Of a stretch of DNA of 64,000 bases, positions 13,579 to 21,545 are shown in pieces. Location of the stretch: IMG/VR virus record IMGVR_UViG_3300044630_006293, positions 146,832-210,831 of that record. One strand, 5' to 3'. Source of the DNA: a virus. The notes below the pieces were generated by a model. It was given only the letters and a program-made list of their open reading frames with translations. It made no database searches and was not told the origin of the DNA. Position numbers and translations under genes: made by a program. Position 1 is the stretch's first letter. Each line of letters begins with the position of its first letter.

Positions 13579-13854
13579 TTAGTAGCAACGTTGACACAAA
13601 AGCATGTCAGCATTTGCTACAGTACTAGGGTCGTACAATCCACTACACATGGAGCAACGCTCTGCTGTGATGGTGGGCTGTGACTTAGCTACCTTTGTAA
13701 GCCTTTTCTTTACCGATGCTTTCGGAAAGATCCGGACATAACATGCGTCACAGTAGGACCACATCCTGCTGCGATGACCCTCTGGATACTTTGGCAGTAG
13801 TGGATTACCACACCTGCATCCAGGGTTAGTGCATGTATAGGAGTAAAGCTTCAT
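13579..13854 (-). CDS. Zinc-ribbon protein
   Basis: 91 residues with cysteine pairs CTNPGCRCG, CDAC, CSMC and CQRC, enough for two zinc ribbons, linked by a basic segment (KKRLTKVAK). Probably binds nucleic acid or protein. No family assigned. Confidence 0.6.
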   Translation of the reverse strand: MKLYSYTCTNPGCRCGNPLLPKYPEGHRSRMWSYCDACYVRIFPKASVKKRLTKVAKSQPTITAERCSMCSGLYDPSTVANADMLLCQRCY

Positions 13855-13866
13855 GCTTATTCCTTT

Positions 13867-14103
13867 CTATTGGTTACCAGGAAGCTGGATTAGCTGACCT
13901 GGGGTGATGTCACTACCGTACTGCAGGACAAGCTGATCGATAGCTACTTCGATGTTGCTTGTGCAGTGTAGCTGTGCAATAGCTACGATGGTATCCCCAC
14001 TACGAACAGTGTGGATTGAACCGTCGCAAACTGCAACCTTGCTTGAACAACCCATTACAGTGACTGTAAGGACTGAGATGAGTATGACAATAGCTTTACG
14101 CAT
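13867..14103 (-). CDS. LysM-domain lipoprotein
   Basis: 78 residues. A signal peptide ends in the lipobox VTVMGC (Cys19), so the mature protein should be a membrane-anchored lipoprotein. The rest is one LysM module (HTVRSGDTIVAIAQ ... ITPGQLIQLP), which binds peptidoglycan or chitin-like glycans. A phage lipoprotein on the host surface suggests superinfection exclusion or wall remodelling. It is the first minus-strand gene at the divergence point near 14.1 kb. Confidence 0.75.
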   Translation of the reverse strand: MRKAIVILISVLTVTVMGCSSKVAVCDGSIHTVRSGDTIVAIAQLHCTSNIEVAIDQLVLQYGSDITPGQLIQLPGNQ

Positions 14104-14353
14104 TGTTCTCCTTTGTTAGTGATGGTAAGACCCCATACCCGGGTGGGCATGTTAAAAGGTCAAAGGACACGTATGTATCCACTATTACCACCCTAAAATT
14201 TTTCCCTTATTTTTACCCTAGTATGACTTTATATACATTTATATATGTTTCTCAAAAAAGTTTTCCCTACAGGTTGCAATCTATACTCACACCTGATAGG
14301 TTCTGGGTATTCGGGAAGGCCCCGGGAAATAAAAAACCATAAAGGATAAATCA
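14104..14353. other. Divergent intergenic region
   Basis: 250 bp between the minus-strand left arm and plus-strand genes. No gene seen. It contains a short CCCGGG-centred inverted repeat (ATACCCGGGTGG, about 14138-14149) and T/A-rich tracts; promoters for both directions are expected but none is clear. Confidence 0.4.
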
Positions 14354-14551
14354 ATGAACTTCATGAACTGCGATAAGTGTGTATCAGAATTCATCATTAA
14401 AGATGCTATGTCTAGCTCTGTACGTTGTCCTGATTGCTCTATGTGGGTAGATACAGAGCCGGCAGAGAATTATTCTTCTAGACACTATGGAAAAGGATAT
14501 GTAGACGAGTATGTGGATTTTGACATGGATAATTATGGGTATGCAAACTGA
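14354..14551 (+). CDS. Zinc-ribbon protein
   Basis: 65 residues: CDKC and CPDC form a zinc ribbon in the first 30, followed by an acidic, tyrosine-rich tail. Site AAAGGA before the ATG. Function unknown. Confidence 0.6.
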   Translation: MNFMNCDKCVSEFIIKDAMSSSVRCPDCSMWVDTEPAENYSSRHYGKGYVDEYVDFDMDNYGYAN

Positions 14552-14565
14552 AGGGCACACAGACA

Positions 14566-15102
14566 ATGCTTAATAAAACAAATAGAAAACTTATAGTAGC
14601 ATCAGAGAAGTTGTTCTCATCAAACAGTCTTTTACAAGAGTTCATGAAAGATCATGATATTCTAACTTTTAATTACGATACTTCTATAGACCTAGAGGAA
14701 AACTCTAGAGAAGTCTGGAAGAAGTTCAAAATGATCCAGGACTACTCCTATGAAAAAGTTGTTTTAATGGCTCATGGAGTTGACTGTAATATTATTTATC
14801 CCTTGTATCGAAACAAGAAGCTCGACTTTGATGCGGCGGTTTTTGTAGATTATAAGAATCCAGACACATTACTTATTCCTCCTTCTTATGAGCAAGCTTT
14901 GAAAAAGTCTAAAGTAAAGATTTATTCTTTTTCTACAAGAAATAAAAAAGAAACACCATGTGCAGTTATACAAAGCCACCAATCGTTACCATGGTACTAC
15001 ACCATTAGGTCACGCAGACTAGCACAGGAAATATATGGATGTGTTGTGTATGACACGTACCAAGAGAACTACTTGAGTGGAGCTAACTCAAAGTTAATCT
15101 AA
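14566..15102 (+). CDS. Hypothetical alpha/beta protein
   Basis: 178 residues. The segment YEKVVLMAHGVDCNIIYPLYRN looks like a beta strand followed by a nucleophile-elbow-like turn, and AAVFVDY like another parallel strand, so a Rossmann- or hydrolase-like fold is possible. No catalytic triad can be named. Confidence 0.55.
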   Translation: MLNKTNRKLIVASEKLFSSNSLLQEFMKDHDILTFNYDTSIDLEENSREVWKKFKMIQDYSYEKVVLMAHGVDCNIIYPLYRNKKLDFDAAVFVDYKNPDTLLIPPSYEQALKKSKVKIYSFSTRNKKETPCAVIQSHQSLPWYYTIRSRRLAQEIYGCVVYDTYQENYLSGANSKLI

Positions 15103-15106
15103 GTAA

Positions 15107-15388
15107 CTAGCCTCGGTTCGGACCAATGTAAAGCTGATGAGCTTCTTCCGGACCGAGGTCTTTTACTATTTCTTCTACATCTTTTTTAATAATACGAGAC
15201 ATTTCCAAAATGAGTTCCCATTGTTCCATGGGAAATACTGAAAAGACTATTTCACCTCGATCAGAGATGTGACCTGTGATCATCTTGTCTTCGTCTTCTT
15301 CGAGACCTTCTGGCAGTAAGAAGTCCATGAATTCTTGTCGAGATGTTTCGCTTTCAAAAAAGCTCATAAATCTATTGAAAAAATCCAT
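15107..15388 (-). CDS. Hypothetical acidic protein
   Basis: 93 residues, acidic, predicted mostly helical with a central beta hairpin (GEIVFSVFP). It converges with the plus-strand gene ending at 15102. Function unknown. Confidence 0.6.
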   Translation of the reverse strand: MDFFNRFMSFFESETSRQEFMDFLLPEGLEEDEDKMITGHISDRGEIVFSVFPMEQWELILEMSRIIKKDVEEIVKDLGPEEAHQLYIGPNRG

Positions 15389-15475
15389 ATATACTAGAAT
15401 CTCCTATACATATAAACTTATAGTAACGCCAGTAATTTGAAAAAAATCCAAAAAAATTTGTCGGCGGAAAGTTGG

Positions 15476-15610
15476 TTACTTTTCGAGCTTCTTAAACAAG
15501 TCGTAGTAATCTACGTAAGAACCTATCTGACTGACCTGAAGCTTTGTTGAGCTGTTATCTTTCTTTGGATCCTGTCTTACGACCTTAAAGCATTTAATTT
15601 TCTTCTTCAT
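15476..15610 (-). CDS. Small basic protein
   Basis: 44 residues (MKKKIKCFKVV...YVDYYDLFKKLEK). GGAG lies 4 bases before the ATG, within the end of the overlapping upstream gene, consistent with coupling in the recA cluster. Function unknown. Confidence 0.55.
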   Translation of the reverse strand: MKKKIKCFKVVRQDPKKDNSSTKLQVSQIGSYVDYYDLFKKLEK

Positions 15611-15755
15611 CAATCTCCACCCAAAAATCGTCACAGTCTCTACACCTTACACTATATCTTTGTTTATTGTCTTCATAATCTTCTTTTGGAAGAGCCGTAA
15701 GAATAAACTTAGGGGGATAATTACAATCAGGACACAGTGTCGGGTTGAAACCCAT
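15594..15755 (-). CDS. Zinc-ribbon protein overlapping recA
   Basis: 53 residues from ATG at 15755 with an AGGAG site ten bases upstream. CPDC and CRDC make a zinc ribbon; the tail is acidic. It overlaps the recA 3' end by 29 bp in another frame and is probably co-translated. Confidence 0.55.
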   Translation of the reverse strand: MGFNPTLCPDCNYPPKFILTALPKEDYEDNKQRYSVRCRDCDDFWVEIDEEEN

Positions 15756-16722
15756 TTTTAATTTGCTCCTCAACTTTTTTTGCAAGCTCAGAATCGCCTT
15801 TTAGTTTTTCTATGGCGTTGTCTCTACCCTGCGAGAAAGACTCGCCGTTATAATAAACCCAAGCACCACGTTGTGTAAATAGCCCGGATTGCATTCCTAA
15901 ATCCAAAAGGCATCCAAAGTTATCTACGCCTTTTCCATAGTAAATATCAAATTCAGTAATCTTCATTGGTGGAGCCATTTTATTCTTAATAATTTTGGCT
16001 TTGACTTTAATCCCAATTGAGTTTCCGGATTTGTCTTTCAAGTCTTCTTTCTTGCGAAGATCAATTCGAACTGATGCTGCATACTTAAGTGCCATCCCAC
16101 CAGGTGTAGTCTCTGGGTTACCAAACATAACTCCAATTTTACTTCTCAATTGATTAATGAAAATAATCAGAGTCTTATGCTCATTAGCTAGACCAACTAG
16201 CTTGCGCAAACCTTTTGACATCATTCGTGCCTGTAGACCCATCTGATTGGCCTCCATATCGCCTTCTAGCTCTGCTTTAGGAACTAATGAGGCAACTGAG
16301 TCAACTACGACAACGCCTATCTCTCCGGTGCGAATTAACCTATCTACAATTTCTAATGCTTGCTCGCCATAATCTGGTTGAGCTAGTAGAAGATCATCTA
16401 AGTTTATTCCTAGTGCATCCATGTATGCTGGATCTAAAGCATGCTCTGCATCTATGTAAGCACACTTGAGTCCCATCTTTTGGGCTTGGGCAACTAGAGA
16501 TAAAGAGATAGTAGATTTACCAGAAGATTCTGGCCCATAGATCTCTACGATTCTTCCTAGTGGAAGTCCATCTATACCAAGAATAGAATCAAGTGACATT
16601 GCTCCAGTTGGAACAGATGGCCATTGTTTGACTTCGGAAGATCCGAGTCTCATTACTGCACCAATGCCAAACTGTCTTTCAAGTTGGGCAATTGCTAATT
16701 CAAGTGACTTTTCATCAGACAT
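15727..16722 (-). CDS. recA: RecA recombinase
   Basis: 331 residues, close to full RecA length. Walker A GPESSGKST at 63-71, Walker B GVVVVDSVA near 135-143, the loop-2 region with FINQLR and NPETTPGG, and the C-terminal domain are all present. It forms nucleoprotein filaments for homologous recombination and repair, probably in recombination-dependent replication. It heads a four-gene minus-strand cluster (with 16727 upstream and 15594 and 15476 downstream). Only five bases separate it from the upstream gene. Confidence 0.95.
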   Translation of the reverse strand: MSDEKSLELAIAQLERQFGIGAVMRLGSSEVKQWPSVPTGAMSLDSILGIDGLPLGRIVEIYGPESSGKSTISLSLVAQAQKMGLKCAYIDAEHALDPAYMDALGINLDDLLLAQPDYGEQALEIVDRLIRTGEIGVVVVDSVASLVPKAELEGDMEANQMGLQARMMSKGLRKLVGLANEHKTLIIFINQLRSKIGVMFGNPETTPGGMALKYAASVRIDLRKKEDLKDKSGNSIGIKVKAKIIKNKMAPPMKITEFDIYYGKGVDNFGCLLDLGMQSGLFTQRGAWVYYNGESFSQGRDNAIEKLKGDSELAKKVEEQIKNGFQPDTVS

Positions 16723-16726
16723 GTTT

Positions 16727-16900
16727 CTATTGTACCATATTCATGTCATGTAGTTTTTGTTCTATGTCTTTTATTTCAGCAATTGTTGCTTTTCTTATTC
16801 TTCTTAATTCTTGTTTACTCTGCCAATCGTTTCCAAGCATTGCAGAGTCAACCATCTCTAGTAGTTTATAGAGTTGTACTAATCTCGGTGGCTTACGCAT
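16727..16900 (-). CDS. Small helical protein upstream of recA
   Basis: 57 residues, basic, helical (VQLYKLLEMVDSAML..., KQELRRIRKATIAEIKDIEQKL). Site AAAGGAT. It ends five bases before the recA start, so it is part of the recA operon. Function unknown. Confidence 0.55.
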   Translation of the reverse strand: MRKPPRLVQLYKLLEMVDSAMLGNDWQSKQELRRIRKATIAEIKDIEQKLHDMNMVQ

Positions 16901-16965
16901 TTATATCCTTTATTTGGTATACTTGAATAGTATTCAGATCGCATTATATCGTATTGGAGATTTAA

Positions 16966-17121
16966 ATGAAACAACCCAAAGGAAGTATTGACATTAAGCT
17001 TGAATTCCAAAGAGCTTTACTTATTCTAAATAAAAGAATAACAACTGTTGATGATCTTTTAATGTATTGGCATTTCTCTGGTCCGTGTCTAGAAGACAGA
17101 CCTGAAATAGAAAATATCTAG
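16966..17121 (+). CDS. Small hypothetical protein
   Basis: 51 residues beginning MKQPKGSIDIKLEFQRALLIL, preceded by TTGGAGA. It stands alone between the recA operon and the promoter of the late block. Function unknown. Confidence 0.5.
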   Translation: MKQPKGSIDIKLEFQRALLILNKRITTVDDLLMYWHFSGPCLEDRPEIENI

Positions 17122-17127
17122 AAAAAT

Positions 17128-17157
17128 TTGACAGAGCAATTATTTACTCGATATACT
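17128..17157 (+). promoter_or_regulatory. Consensus sigma-70-type promoter
   Basis: TTGACA (17128-17133), 18-bp spacer, TATACT (17152-17157). The best vegetative-type promoter in the window; it opens the long plus-strand block that starts with the Clp-type ATPase. Confidence 0.75.
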
Positions 17158-17245
17158 CTTATATAAGCAGCTAAGGAAACCACTGTGGTCGTAGTCACGC
17201 AAGTGAATCATATAATCTTATATTATATAAGCAAACTTATATAAG
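17158..17245. promoter_or_regulatory. Three palindromic CTTATATAAG-type sites
   Basis: Perfect palindromes CTTATATAAG at 17158-17167 and 17236-17245, and the related CTTATATTATATAAG at 17217-17231. The first sits directly after the -10 box, where a bound repressor would block initiation. Candidate operators for control of the late block. Confidence 0.5.
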
Positions 17246-17335
17246 TATACGTATATAGAGTTAAAAATAATTCTTTGTTAAGATAAGATAATAATTTTTG
17301 TTACTATCTATTAAAAACAAGCAAGGACTCTATAA

Positions 17336-18784
17336 ATGAATATTTATCAAATCTATGTGCCTGAGCTAGGAACTTATGTTAAGTATAAAGTTTTAGAGCC
17401 AGAAGAAGCTAAAATATTACTTGACGAGATAGATAACAAGCCACCAAAAGAATATCGTAAAGCTATTCTTGAATCTGTAATTTTTAATATTAAAACAGAT
17501 GTAGCTGAGTCACTCAGGATGATGAGTAGAGGCGCAGCAGAAAAGTGTCTAGAAGCATTATATTATGGATGTATAATGCTAAATCCTGGTCTTGATATAG
17601 ATCAGTGGATTGATTTAGCGTATTTAGAGAAACCTAATGCTTTAAAGAAAAGTCCAAAAGTAAATACTAAAAATGATATGCCAGATCTAACAGATCTTCC
17701 TCCAGAGCTTGAGGATTTTTTTAATAAGACTTTTAAAAAAGAATCTACTCAATGGCAAAAGGTAAAGCCAAAAAAACTTTCTAGAGAAAAGTTCCTTGGA
17801 CTTGAAGCCCATTTGAAGGATAATATCATTGGTCAAGATCAATCTATAGAGACTATTGTCTCAGCCTTGAAAAGATCTCAAGTTGGATTAAATGATACCA
17901 ATAGACCACTTGGTGTATTTCTATTTGCAGGAGCATCTGGAGTAGGTAAGACACACTTAGCAAACACATTGCATAAGTATATCTTTGGTTCAGAGAACTC
18001 TTTAGTAAGAATAGACTGTGGCGAGTTTCAACATAAGCATGAGAACCAAAAACTTATTGGATCTCCCCCAGGTTATATAGGCCACGAAGAAGGTGGTCAA
18101 CTTGTTAATCTAGTTAGGAAATATCCAAGTACAGTTGTTCTTTTAGATGAAGTAGAAAAAGCTCATCAAGATTTATGGAATACATTCCTAAGAGTTTTTG
18201 ATGATGGCATGCTTACTGACAATAAGGGTAAGTCGGTTAGTTTTAGGAATACAATCATAATCATGACCACTAACCTAGGTAACGACAAGATATCTGATGA
18301 TCTATTGAAAACCTCAGCTGGATTTACCGGAAGAGTTGATTTTTCTTCTAAAACAAAAGAAATACCAAAAAAAGATATAGTTGAAAAAAATACTTTAGAA
18401 GCGGTTAGAAAACATTTTAAACCAGAGTTTTTAAATAGACTGGACAAAATATTAGTATTTAATCATCTATCTAGAGAAAACCTTGTAGGAATCGCAGAAC
18501 TAGAAATGTCAGTTGTTAAAAACAAACTTTTAACCAAAGGCTACTCAGTAATATATACTGACTCCGTAATTGACGCAATGCTTGATAAGGGAATTGACTC
18601 TGTCAAGGGGGCAAGAGGTTTGTCTCAGATAAGAAGAGAGATGATTGAAGATAAGGTTGCTGATATAATTATTAATACCCCCCCTCCAAGGGGAACTATA
18701 TTTCACTTAAATTATGAAGATGATCTTGTATTAAATTTAAATAAACCAAAGAAAGAAAGAAAGAATGATGTCAAAGAACAGTAA
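17336..18784 (+). CDS. AAA+ ATPase of the ClpA/ClpB D2 type
   Basis: 482 residues. After a phage-specific N-terminal region (1-150) comes a Clp-type AAA+ core: IIGQDQSIETI, Walker A GASGVGKT (199-206), the pore/GYIG segment GSPPGYIGHEEGGQL, Walker B VVLLDE (267-272), sensor TTNLG, PEFLNRLD arginine-finger region and a C-terminal small domain (GARGLSQIRREMIEDKVAD). It lacks the first ATPase ring and the Clp_N domain. Likely a protein unfoldase acting on host or virion proteins, alone or with host ClpP. Confidence 0.88.
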   Translation: MNIYQIYVPELGTYVKYKVLEPEEAKILLDEIDNKPPKEYRKAILESVIFNIKTDVAESLRMMSRGAAEKCLEALYYGCIMLNPGLDIDQWIDLAYLEKPNALKKSPKVNTKNDMPDLTDLPPELEDFFNKTFKKESTQWQKVKPKKLSREKFLGLEAHLKDNIIGQDQSIETIVSALKRSQVGLNDTNRPLGVFLFAGASGVGKTHLANTLHKYIFGSENSLVRIDCGEFQHKHENQKLIGSPPGYIGHEEGGQLVNLVRKYPSTVVLLDEVEKAHQDLWNTFLRVFDDGMLTDNKGKSVSFRNTIIIMTTNLGNDKISDDLLKTSAGFTGRVDFSSKTKEIPKKDIVEKNTLEAVRKHFKPEFLNRLDKILVFNHLSRENLVGIAELEMSVVKNKLLTKGYSVIYTDSVIDAMLDKGIDSVKGARGLSQIRREMIEDKVADIIINTPPPRGTIFHLNYEDDLVLNLNKPKKERKNDVKEQ

Positions 18785-18896
18785 TGAAAGACAAGTCAAT
18801 AGTAGATATACCTTACCTTTGAATAGATCTGCAAAATCCTATAGAAAGTTTGTAAGACAAAATCTTTTTCCAAAAGGTCTTAAAAAAATATTTTAA
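18768..18896 (+). CDS. Small basic protein
   Basis: 42 residues, strongly basic (RSAKSYRKFVRQNLFPKGLKKIF). Overlaps the end of the ATPase gene by 17 bp; a purine-rich AAGAAAGAA stretch precedes the start, and the codon before it is also an in-frame ATG. Possibly DNA-binding. Confidence 0.45.
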   Translation: MSKNSNERQVNSRYTLPLNRSAKSYRKFVRQNLFPKGLKKIF

Positions 18897-18956
18897 TTAC
18901 AAAAATCAAAATAATTAATTACTATTCTATTATATCGTTTATAATGGAGGTAATTT

Positions 18957-19700
18957 ATGCCACCTGGAGTAGGGTATCCTGGAAAAAACAGCAGATATAC
19001 TCCACCAACACCTCTTGCACAAAAAAGTGCAGGCAGACAAGGTGCAATAGCAAATAAAGTACTTGGTTTAGGAGCAGCTAACTTAGGCGACTCTCCAACA
19101 GCTAGAAGAGCTCAAAACAAAGCCTTCGAAAAGAATGAAAGAATAAATGCATTTGATGCTAATCGAACCGGTAGAGCTACTCCAAAAGTAAGAATGGTTC
19201 CAGGTCAAGGATCAACAACAACTCCTGTAAGAATAAAATCAAGACCCATTAATCCAGATAGACTTCCAGTTCCAATGAGTAGTGGTCCGAGAGGTGCTGG
19301 AAGTAACTTACCAGCTAGAAGAAACCTACCGGCTACAACAGGTGGTAGAACACCAATGAACCCTTCAAGAAACCTGCCTGCAAGAGCAAGTGGAATGGGT
19401 TCAACTTCAGGACCTCGTCCTATAAACGTAGGAAATATAAACCATACACCACAAAGGCAATTAATGCTAGGAACAGGAAGGACTACAACTAAAGGACCAA
19501 CCGATCCAGTATCAGCAGCCAAAACCACAACACGTAGTACTGGTGGACTTGGAGATGGGGTAGCTGGTGGTGCTTCTAAGATGAGAAATGGTAGAGGGCT
19601 TTTAATTGGAATGGGAGCTGCCGTAGTTGCAGGGTTAGCTTATGCAGGAAGAAGAGATAATGGAACTTCATCTGGTAGATCTTCCGCTTATAGGTACTAG
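18957..19700 (+). CDS. Low-complexity protein with C-terminal membrane anchor
   Basis: 247 residues, rich in Gly, Pro, Arg, Thr and Asn, with repeated NLPAR motifs (about 115-145). It ends in a hydrophobic Gly/Ala segment (LLIGMGAAVVAGLAYAGRR) and a short polar tail. Ribosome site TGGAGG. The same type of C-terminal anchor is found in the 19708 and 21532 products. Likely a virion or membrane-associated late protein. Confidence 0.6.
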   Translation: MPPGVGYPGKNSRYTPPTPLAQKSAGRQGAIANKVLGLGAANLGDSPTARRAQNKAFEKNERINAFDANRTGRATPKVRMVPGQGSTTTPVRIKSRPINPDRLPVPMSSGPRGAGSNLPARRNLPATTGGRTPMNPSRNLPARASGMGSTSGPRPINVGNINHTPQRQLMLGTGRTTTKGPTDPVSAAKTTTRSTGGLGDGVAGGASKMRNGRGLLIGMGAAVVAGLAYAGRRDNGTSSGRSSAYRY

Positions 19701-19707
19701 GATTTAG

Positions 19708-20233
19708 ATGAGAACTTTAGCACCGGAAAAAATAGCAGCTTTAGAAAGAATGGCGGCTGGCTCTGGTGGTGAAGCAGTTAATGCTAGAGCTGTTTTAGAA
19801 AGAGTCGGTAGAAGAGTACCTTCTGCTACTACGGGAGGAGGAATGCCTCCAGTAGTTCCACCAAGACGGAAGAACTGGTTTGGCAGCTGGTGGAAATAAT
19901 CTACCCGTTCCACGTGGTGGCCAAGGGCGACCAATGGGTGCCATAGGTGGTGGCCAAAGGCGACCAATGGGTGCCATAGGTATGGGATCAGGATCAGGAC
20001 GTCGTGGAGCTATAACTGAAAAAGGTGGTGGAGGGGGAAGGTCTGGCTCTAGTGTTACTTCAGTAATAGATAAACAAACAACTGATAAAATAGTTGACAA
20101 TGTTCCGAAACCAAAAGGGTTTTTAAATAGTTTAAGTAAGAATCAAAAGTATGGATTAGGAGCAGCAGCAGCAGTTGTTGCTGGATTAGCATATCAAAAA
20201 CAAAGACAAGACGTTAATCAAAGATTTAGGTAA
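19708..20233 (+). CDS. Gly-rich C-terminally anchored protein, interrupted by +1 shift at CGGA (site 1)
   Basis: Frame 0 runs from ATG 19708 to an in-frame CGG at 19867-19869 (codon 54) and would stop at 19899. Skipping C19867 gives GGA and an open frame to 20233, making a 174-residue protein: a helical N-terminus, a Gly/Pro/Arg-rich middle with a doubled RPMGAIG motif, and a C-terminal GLGAAAAVVAGLAYQKQR anchor like that of the gene before it. Neither piece alone makes sense; the downstream piece has no ATG or ribosome site of its own. Confidence 0.7.
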
Positions 20234-20235
20234 GC

Positions 20236-20649
20236 ATGAGTAATGAATGGAAAAATTACGTAAATACAAATGGAGATTTTGAACTTCCAAATTTTTTATA
20301 TAAAACAATAAATGATTTAATGAAACAGTCTCTAGACATGGGCACTTTATTATCCAGTGATCAATATAAACTGAGAGCCTATAAAGAGCAGACTAAAAAA
20401 CTTTTTAAGTCTAGATGGTTTGATATAGCGGAAGCTTTAGAATTTTTTGGCATCATAGAAAAATGTGGATGCTACTCAAATGGTAAAGACTTCTATTGCG
20501 AAGTATGCAAAGGTGCTAGATATCTTCCTACCGCAGTTTTAACCCCAGATGAAATGAGAGAAATTGGAGTTTTTATTGGCGCAGACCAAGGTATTGCGCT
20601 TGTAGATAAACTCCAAAGAAGTATATCTGACGTATTTAAATCAGCGTAA
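20236..20649 (+). CDS. Hypothetical protein with zinc-ribbon-like cysteines
   Basis: 137 residues; helical N-terminus, then CGCYSNGKDFYCEVCKGARYLP (four cysteines), then a helical C-terminus. The fold and partners are unknown. It follows the preceding gene by two bases, inside the late operon. Confidence 0.6.
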   Translation: MSNEWKNYVNTNGDFELPNFLYKTINDLMKQSLDMGTLLSSDQYKLRAYKEQTKKLFKSRWFDIAEALEFFGIIEKCGCYSNGKDFYCEVCKGARYLPTAVLTPDEMREIGVFIGADQGIALVDKLQRSISDVFKSA

Positions 20650-20650
20650 A

Positions 20651-20824
20651 ATGCTTTGTCCCAGATGTTCTATAAAGATGCAGAACGTTGTAGAATATAT
20701 CTTACAAGAAAATGAATTTAAATACATAAAAAACTTCTATTGCACAAAGTGTAAAAGTGCTGTTACAGAAGTGTTTGATGATATAGGGTTAGCCTCGAGT
20801 GAATGGATAGATTTTAATGTCTAA
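20651..20824 (+). CDS. Small zinc-ribbon protein
   Basis: 57 residues with CPRC at the N-terminus and CTKC at 31-34, a simple zinc ribbon. It overlaps the next gene by 8 bp. Function unknown. Confidence 0.55.
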   Translation: MLCPRCSIKMQNVVEYILQENEFKYIKNFYCTKCKSAVTEVFDDIGLASSEWIDFNV

Positions 20825-21545
20825 TGTAGAAAAGTATAATAAAAATGATTTTATGAAAGAATTTGAGTCTCTTAGACCAGATTTATTTCTTCCAGAAAAT
20901 TGGTCTGATCAAGACAAGCAAAAAGTAGTTGAGCTCATTCGTCCACAAAGAACAAAGACGTCAATGTTTTCATCTATACCAATGACATGCGAAACACAAA
21001 AATGTGTTTTTGCAGATACATGTCCACTTCTTAAGGAAAACTTAGCACCTAAGGGTAATCCTTGTCCTATAGAAATGTCTATAGTTTCTCAGTTTACTTA
21101 TGATTATATGGAGCAACTTGAAGTTAATCCTCAAAACTTAGTAGAAGTATCTATGGTGAGAGACTTGGTGGACCAAGAAGTTCAATACATTAGAAAAACA
21201 AAACTTCTTGCTAAAGAACATTTTATTCAAGAAAACATTATTGGAATAGATTCCAATACAGGTGAACCAATTATGAAAAAAGAATTGCACCTAGCGGTAG
21301 AACTAGAAGATAAACTTCATAAGCGTCGCAAAGATCTTAGAAACCAATTGCTAGCAACCAGAGAAGCTAAAGCTAAGATTGGTCAAACGCAATTAGATAC
21401 AGCTCAAACAATATCTGACATTTTAGATAAAGTTCAAGGAATAGAAAAAGAAAGACAAAAACTCATTAAACAAAAAATGGGAACTCTTGAAGTTGATGAA
21501 TACATAGAGGTTGAAGTCTTAGAGGATAGAGATGAATCTATTTGA
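20817..21545 (+). CDS. Hypothetical protein with Cys cluster, possible packaging partner
   Basis: 242 residues. A four-cysteine cluster (CETQKC, TCPLL, PCPIE at about 59-84) is followed by a long coiled coil (about 160-230) and an acidic tail. Size, coiled coil and place upstream of terminase would fit a terminase small subunit, but no helix-turn-helix is obvious. Overlaps the next gene by 14 bp. Confidence 0.5.
   Translation: MSNVEKYNKNDFMKEFESLRPDLFLPENWSDQDKQKVVELIRPQRTKTSMFSSIPMTCETQKCVFADTCPLLKENLAPKGNPCPIEMSIVSQFTYDYMEQLEVNPQNLVEVSMVRDLVDQEVQYIRKTKLLAKEHFIQENIIGIDSNTGEPIMKKELHLAVELEDKLHKRRKDLRNQLLATREAKAKIGQTQLDTAQTISDILDKVQGIEKERQKLIKQKMGTLEVDEYIEVEVLEDRDESI

Noticed and set aside
14566-15102. 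Calling this an alpha/beta hydrolase
   Set aside because: There is a strand-turn resembling the nucleophile elbow but no GxSxG or triad.
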